NCBI RefSeq assembly: GCF_033115175.1
Contig: NC_084830.1
Coordinates: 42,353,409 to 42,417,408 of the forward strand
Source: Lepus europaeus
Taxonomy: Eukaryota > Chordata > Mammalia > Lagomorpha > Leporidae
Length of the DNA stretch: 64,000 nucleotides
Reading direction: 5' to 3'
Shown here one piece after another: positions 36,804 to 43,715 of the stretch. Within the stretch, counting starts at the first letter, position 1, and each line of letters begins with the position of its first letter. The notes below the pieces were generated by a model that saw only the letters and a list, made by a program, of their open reading frames with translations, had not been told where the DNA came from and ran no database searches. The position numbers and the translations under genes were made by a program.

Positions 36804-39800
36804 TCTATCTACTGGTTCACTCCCCAGATGGCTGCAATGGCCTAGGCTAGGCCAGGCCAGAGCCAGGAACAAGGAGCTACCTCTGGATCTCCCAAGTGAA
36901 TGCAAGGGCTATTCTGTTTTCCCAGGTGCATTAGCAGAGAGCTGGATCAGAAGTGGAGCAGCCAGGACTCAAACTGGTGCCCATGTGGGATGCCAGCATT
37001 GCGGGTGGTGGCTTTACCCGCTAGGAAGCAATGCTGCGATGGCCAGGTCTTGGCCAGGCCCAAGTCAGGAGCCAGGAGCTCCTTGCAGGTCTCCCATGTC
37101 CCTGGACTCAGACTGGTGTTCCATTATGGGATGCGAGTATGGCAGGCAGCAGCCCAACCTGCTGCCCCACAGAGCCATTCCCACTAAAGCCTTTCTGCCT
37201 TGGCTCCACTCCCACCTGGATTTCTCTCTCCTCCCTCCTCTCCCCCATCATTCCTTCCATCTTTGAACATGACCTTGTGCTAAGGTTCTGTAGCCTCTAG
37301 CTCAGAGCTTCCATTGGCTCAGATATTAGTAGGGCCAAAAGAGAAGACAGCAAGCCAAAATTAAAGAGAAGGATAGGAAAGGAAAAATGTTAGTGGGAAA
37401 GGGACAAGTGGCACCATCACAGGGGACCTTAAATTCAGCACATAGAGCTGGAGTCCTGCAACAAGGGAGTGCCTGGCTTTGTGCAGCAAGATGTACAATC
37501 GTGTGTCTTGGCCTTCACAGTGATGATTAGGCCACAGATAGTGTTGGAGCCAACCCTCATTCTTGAATGTGAGTGATTAAATATAGGAAGGTACCGACTT
37601 CAAAATGCATATGGGAAAATGGAATTAAAAGATGAGCTTATTTTAGTGCCCAAAAAAATTGAAATCCATGCAAATAAGAAGTCTTTAGAAAAGACATGGA
37701 AAATGTATATTGTGGAAGGAGTATGCATGAATTTCAAAATTTTTGCAGCAAAATATACTTATTTTTAATCTCCATTTTCCATAAACTTTTCAAAATTCTC
37801 TTGTATTAAAAAAAGAAATGAAGAAATATAACTAATTTTTATTTCATTCAAAGCAATAGGTCCTAGTATATTACTTTAAAAAAAAAAAAGATTTATTTGA
37901 GAGGCAGAATTATTGACAGAAGGAGAGACAAAAAAGTCTTCCATCTGCTGGTTCACTCCCCAAATGGCCGCAGTGACCGGAGCTGGGCTGATCTGAAGCC
38001 AGGAGCCAGGAGCTTCTTCTGGGTCTCCCATGTGGGTGCAGGGGCCCAAGCACTGGGGCCATCTTCTGCTGCTTTCCCAGGCCATGGCAGAGAGCTGGAT
38101 CAGAAGAGGAGCAGCCGGGACTCCAACCAGTGCCCATATGGGATGCCGGCGCTGTAGGCAGAGGCTTAGTCTATTACACCACAGCGCCGGCCCCACAGAG
38201 GGGGTTTTAAAAGGAGAAATATTAGTAATGAGATCCTGAACATTTTTAACCTCTTTTTAAAATCTGCTGTAAAAATGGGGCTGGGGTTTGGCCTAGTGCT
38301 TAGCTCTGTCCACATCCCATGTGAGGGTATGTGGTTTGACACCCTGCTGCAGCTCCTGGCTCTAACTTCCTGCTAATTCAGACCTTACAAGGCAGTGGCG
38401 ATGGCTTGGGCAACTGGGTTCCTGCCACTCACCTGGGAGGCCTGAACTGGATTCTTGGTTGCCGGCTTTGGAGCCCTGAGCATTTAGGATTGAACCAATG
38501 GGTTAGTATACTCTCTCTTCTGTCTCAGCGTCTCAAATAAACGAAAAAAGTTCTTTTGAATTTACTGTAAAGATACCCATGTATGGCCGGCGCCGCAGCT
38601 CACTAGGCTAATCCTCCGCCTTGCGGCGCCGGCACACCGGGTTCTAGTCCTGGTCGGGGCACCGATCCTGTCCCGGTTGCCCCTCTTTCAGTCCAGCTCT
38701 CTGCTGTGGCCAGGGAGTGCAGTGGAGGATGGCCCAAGTGCTTGGGCCCTGCACCCCATGGGAGACCAGGAGAAGCACCTGGCTCCTGGCTTCGGATCAG
38801 CGCGGTGTGCCAACCGCGGCGGCCATTGGAGAGTGAACCAACTGCAAAAAGGAAGACCTTTCTCTCTGTCTCTCTCTCACTGTTCACTCTGCCTGTAAAA
38901 AAAAAAAGAAAAAGAAAAAGAAAAAAAAAGATACCCATGTAGTTGAGAAAATGGATGGCTATGTGCTAATTGTACTTTATGCAAATTGTTGGACATTGAA
39001 GAAGAAATCTAAACTCTTGGAAGTGTGCTCTGAAAGGCGGAGCTTATCACCTGCCTAGTGGCGTGAGGAGGGAGAGAAAGACAACAAAGACCTCTTCAAC
39101 TGAGAGAGTTTCTTATTTCTGGATTTCTTAGGCTTTTTTGCTGAGTAGCTGCTTGAAAAAGATGATCTTGGAAAAGATGGACAAGTTAGCTGCCGAGAAC
39201 CCGGAAATGGTGAGCGCTCTTCTCTGCATCTCTCTCTCTCTCCCTTTGCGTTCCCACCATCCGTGGACTCTGGAGGCCAGACTCCGCCCCTGCTGGCCCC
39301 AGGGGAGGAAACCACACCCCACAGAGGAGAGCTGGCTTCCTGGCTTCCTCCTGGTGGCACAGCGGTTAGAGCGGTCAGAGTGGCAGGGCAGAGGGAAGTC
39401 TTCAGACTTCAAGCCTTTGCCCAATGTGAGGTCATCTTTAGATGACTGCGAATTCTTTAGCCCTCGAATCTGTGTTGTTCTACTTCTGCTTTCTCCTACA
39501 CGGAGGCTTTGCAGTTTGTCCTAAAAATCTAGGTCACAAAGGATCTTGAGGGCAACTTTAACTCAGCAGGGAAGATCTAGAGTTACAGAGATGCAGAGGC
39601 AGAGGCAGAGAGAGGCAGAGAGAGGGAGAGGAAGAGGGAGAGGGAGAGAGATCTTCCATCCACTGGTTTGCACCCCAAGTGGCTGCAATGGCTGGAGCTG
39701 GGCTGATCCGAAGCTAGGAGCCAGCAGCTTCTTCCAGGTCTCCCACATGGGTACAGGGACCCAAGGACTTGGGCCATCTTCCACTGCCATCCCAGACCAC

Positions 39801-42800
39801 AGCAGAGAGCTAAATCGGAAATGGAGCAGCCAGGACTCAAACCGGCACCCTTATGGGATGCAGGCACTGCAGGCCAGGGCATTAACCTGCTGCGCCACAG
39901 TGCTGGCCCCAAGTGAAGATCTTAAAGAAGCTCCAGAGTGTGTCTCTTTAAAGAGTCCACAGCCTCTTGGGGCTTCCATTGTGCCTGATGAAGACACCTT
40001 TGGCAGTTGGAGAAGCCATTGAGGACAAGCAACTCTCCAGGCTGTAACTTTCACAATGCAAAATTAAGCAGTATTTTTTTCTAGTCTGTGTGTATTTGTT
40101 ACAGGCCTAAGGAAGTAAGTAAAGGGGGCTGTAAAAAAATTTACTGAAATGTTAAGTTTTTCTGAGTTCCTTTTCATCACCATGATTTAAGCATGTCTCA
40201 AAATAAGACCGCCAGCTTGATTTTTTTTTTAAATGATCACTCATAGCGATGCCCGGCTAACATTTGTAAGCACAGTTCTTTTGCATAGTATTATCCTGAT
40301 CTTTTAAAAATGCGTCAGGAAACATTTGGCACTTTTTCCCTACTGTTTCCATTCATATTTAGTCCTGCCTAAGAGGGTGGATGCCATCTTTATAGTTGAA
40401 CCTTGACCTTTACTTTACAGATTTCTTTCTAAGAAAATAATTGTATCTTATACTCATTTCTGTTTCTTGCGGAACTGAAAATATTTTTCTAGGGAAAATA
40501 AATTCACTGCTTCTTGGTGGCTGAACAGTTCCCCATATACTAGTGGGTAGTATGTGAAGGAGGCTCCTCTTAAAAGAGTGTAAAATCCAAGCTCTCAGGC
40601 AGGATGGCTGTGATTATTATATATAAAGAAGAGGGAGAAGAAGAAAGAAAAAAGCAATCAACTGAAGTAGCCTCATTAAATGAGAGAAGGGCTCTCCAAT
40701 GAGGGTGAATGATATGTAAGCTATTTGATGCAGGAAATACTTATACAGTGAGCAGCTAAAGAGCCAGCTCAATACAATGTGGAAAGTAGATGTCTATTTA
40801 ATGTTTCCGAGAAAAGCAATCACCACACCACACTGCTGAGGTTTGCATAGAAATTGAAATCTGTCAATTGATCTACGTGGCTGACAGTGACCTCAGCCTA
40901 TCCGTCAAGTCTCTTGTTCTGCTTTATCTAGACATGCAACAAGTTTTTCTTTCAAAAAAGGATCTCTTTACGTATTGTGTTTCTTGGAAAGAAAGTTTAA
41001 GACCTTTGCTCTTGAAAATTGGCTTTTTAAGACAATGTCATAGGGATTATCTGCCCTTCAACCTGGAATTTCATCTCCAAAGCCCTTGGCTGAAGGGGCT
41101 GGTGGAAGGTAAAGAGGATGACACCGCCGAGCTGTTTGAGCTAACATGGAGTGCTGGGCCCCAGCACACAGGACGGTGGGTGAAAATCCTGTAGTGGCTT
41201 ACGGTAGCTTGAGTCACATGGCCGTCCCATTCGGCGGTTTCCTAGGCGATCACACAGTCTGTGCGGACACGTGTCACTTACAGACGAGTTCTATGGGCCA
41301 GAGCAGAGAGGTCTCGATTTTGCAAGAATCACTCTGAACCCAAGATTTTAATAATCTTGAAGAATCTGGGGGCACAAGCAGGAAACTGTATTCAAATGAG
41401 CTGCATAAATAGAGCAGATGGCCCAGGAAGCTGATGAAATAGTGATACTGGTTTTATTCTAGAAAGAAAGAATGAGTAAGAAAAGAAATTCAGTGCTAAA
41501 TTTAGTTAGTTAGCTTTAGTTAATACTTTCACAGATAAGACTTGAGCTGCTTATAAAAAGATCGTTAAAATTTGAGGGAAGTAGATGCACTAAAGAATAT
41601 AAACACACCACAGCAAAAAAAAAAAAAAAAAAAAAAAAGTTAAATCCTTAAAAGCAGTATTAACCACAAACCAAAAGAAAAATAAAATAAGTTTTCTAAC
41701 AGCTATACTCCTACACAGAACCTGAAAAAAATTTTGTCTTTGCTGCTCTTAACAAGAACAGAATTCTAAAGAATTTTTTTTTTGAAAATAAAATGTGTTC
41801 ATCAGATATAGGTTTAGCTACCTATAAAGAAAGCCAAGACAACGCAAGTGTCTGAGGACAAATAGAAGTCTGTTTCCCTGTCGTCTGAAAGTAGCGCAGA
41901 GAAAAGCCATCTAAAACTGATGCACACTGTGGAAGAGTAGAGCGTTTGCCCTCCGTGAGGGACTCCTGCCCTCCAGACCCTGGCTGGGTCGGTTCTCATC
42001 CTACTCCAGGCTGTCAGGCAGCCTCTCCCCCTGCAGCCGCAGCTGCTCGGCTCCCCTTGCCCCTGCAGGCCTGGAGCTGGTGCAACCCTGTGCCCCGCCT
42101 TGCAGTTCCCTGTTGCTAGCACCGAGAGGGCCCCAACATCCTGTCATTGATTTGCTTCAGTCCTGCCCACACCGCTCCTAAGCCGGGGTTGAAGAGCTCC
42201 TTTTTTGAAAGTCTCCTCCAGTGCCCTTGGGTCCTGTGCCATCTGTTCCCGGCGGGGACTCTGGCCAGTGTATTAAGTGTACCCATGTCCGAGAGGTCTA
42301 CTCAAGTGTCTCGAACTTCAGTTGGATTCTTTGTTTGATTAATGGTGCCTCTGACTAAGCCCGCGTTTGGCTCACGCTCAGCGTGCGGATTGGAGCTCCG
42401 TGGATTATTTCGGGATTTAGCAGTACATTGCATTTCGTGCAAAGTCCTTCCCAAAGCCGCGTTAAATCACAAAATCCACAGGCAACCGCCCATATTAAAC
42501 ACTGGGAACTCGATTTAGACCCTTGCAAATGAAGGGGGGAATGCGCCAGTGACAAGCAGGTGTGCCTGCGGCCCCGGCCCCGTGGGACCAGTAAGAGGAT
42601 TAGTGTGGCATGGGAGATGTGCTGATTAAGTAGAGCATTTGTGCGCTTGCCTCTGTAGGCTGTGCTGACATTTCACTCATCTATCCAGCAGATTGAAGTT
42701 CCGGAACAAGGCAAAAGTAAAAAATACCACATTCTACAAAACCAGGTCCGTGAGTACATTTATGTCATTGATAGACTATCATTTTGATGAATCTGCCCTT

Positions 42801-43679
42801 CTTCCCCCTTTAATCCAAGTCATTTTTCCAAAAAATCAGCCAGAATTTTGTTTTTCAGAAGCTATCCTATTTCTTTAAAGATGTATTTTATTTCTTTGAG
42901 TGGCAGCGTTAGACAGAGAGAGGGAGAGACAGAGAGAGGTCTTCTATCTGCTGGTTCACTCCCCAAATGGCCTCAATGGCTGGGACTGGGCTGATCAGGA
43001 GTCAGGGGCTACTTCTGGGTCTCCCACGTGGGTGCAGGGGCCCAAAGACTTGGGTCATCTTCCACAGCTTCCCCAGGCCATTAGCAGAGAGCTGGATCGG
43101 AAGAGGAACAGCCTGGATGTGAACCAGCACCCGCATGGGATGCCGGCGCTCTAGGTGGAGGCCTTACCTACTGTGCCACAACACGGCCCCTAGAAGCTAC
43201 TCTATATAGCTTGGACTCCCAGGACAAGCACAGAAGTACAGTATTTTACTGTGGCACCTAGCAGGCCTAAGGGAAATTTTTACACAGAAAATTTCCAAGA
43301 GGAGCACAAAATTGTTGAATGACTTGTTTGTCTATACCCCGTGCATGTTTTAGAAGCTCTCTTTTGGCTGGCGCCGTGGCTTACCAGGCTAATCCTCCAC
43401 CTTGCGGAGCCGGCACACCGGGTTCTAGTCCCGGTTGGGGCGCCAGATTCTATCCCGGTTGCCCCTCTTCCAGGCCAGCTCTCTGCTATGGCCCGGGAAG
43501 GCAGTGGAGGATGGCCCAAGTCTTTGGGCCCTGCACCCGCATGGGAGATCAGGAGAAGTACCTGGCTCCTGGCTTCAGATCAACAAGATGTGCCGGCCGC
43601 AGCGACCATTGGAGGGTGAACCAACGGCAAAAGGAAGACCTTTCTCTCTGTCTCTCTCTCACTATCCACTCTGCCTGTC

Positions 43680-43715
<36 letters not shown>

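Noticed and set aside
40868..41194. 108-codon frame inside the SNX31 intron
   Set aside because: No homology recognised, no splice sites fitting SNX31 phase, no CpG promoter. Left as unique intron.
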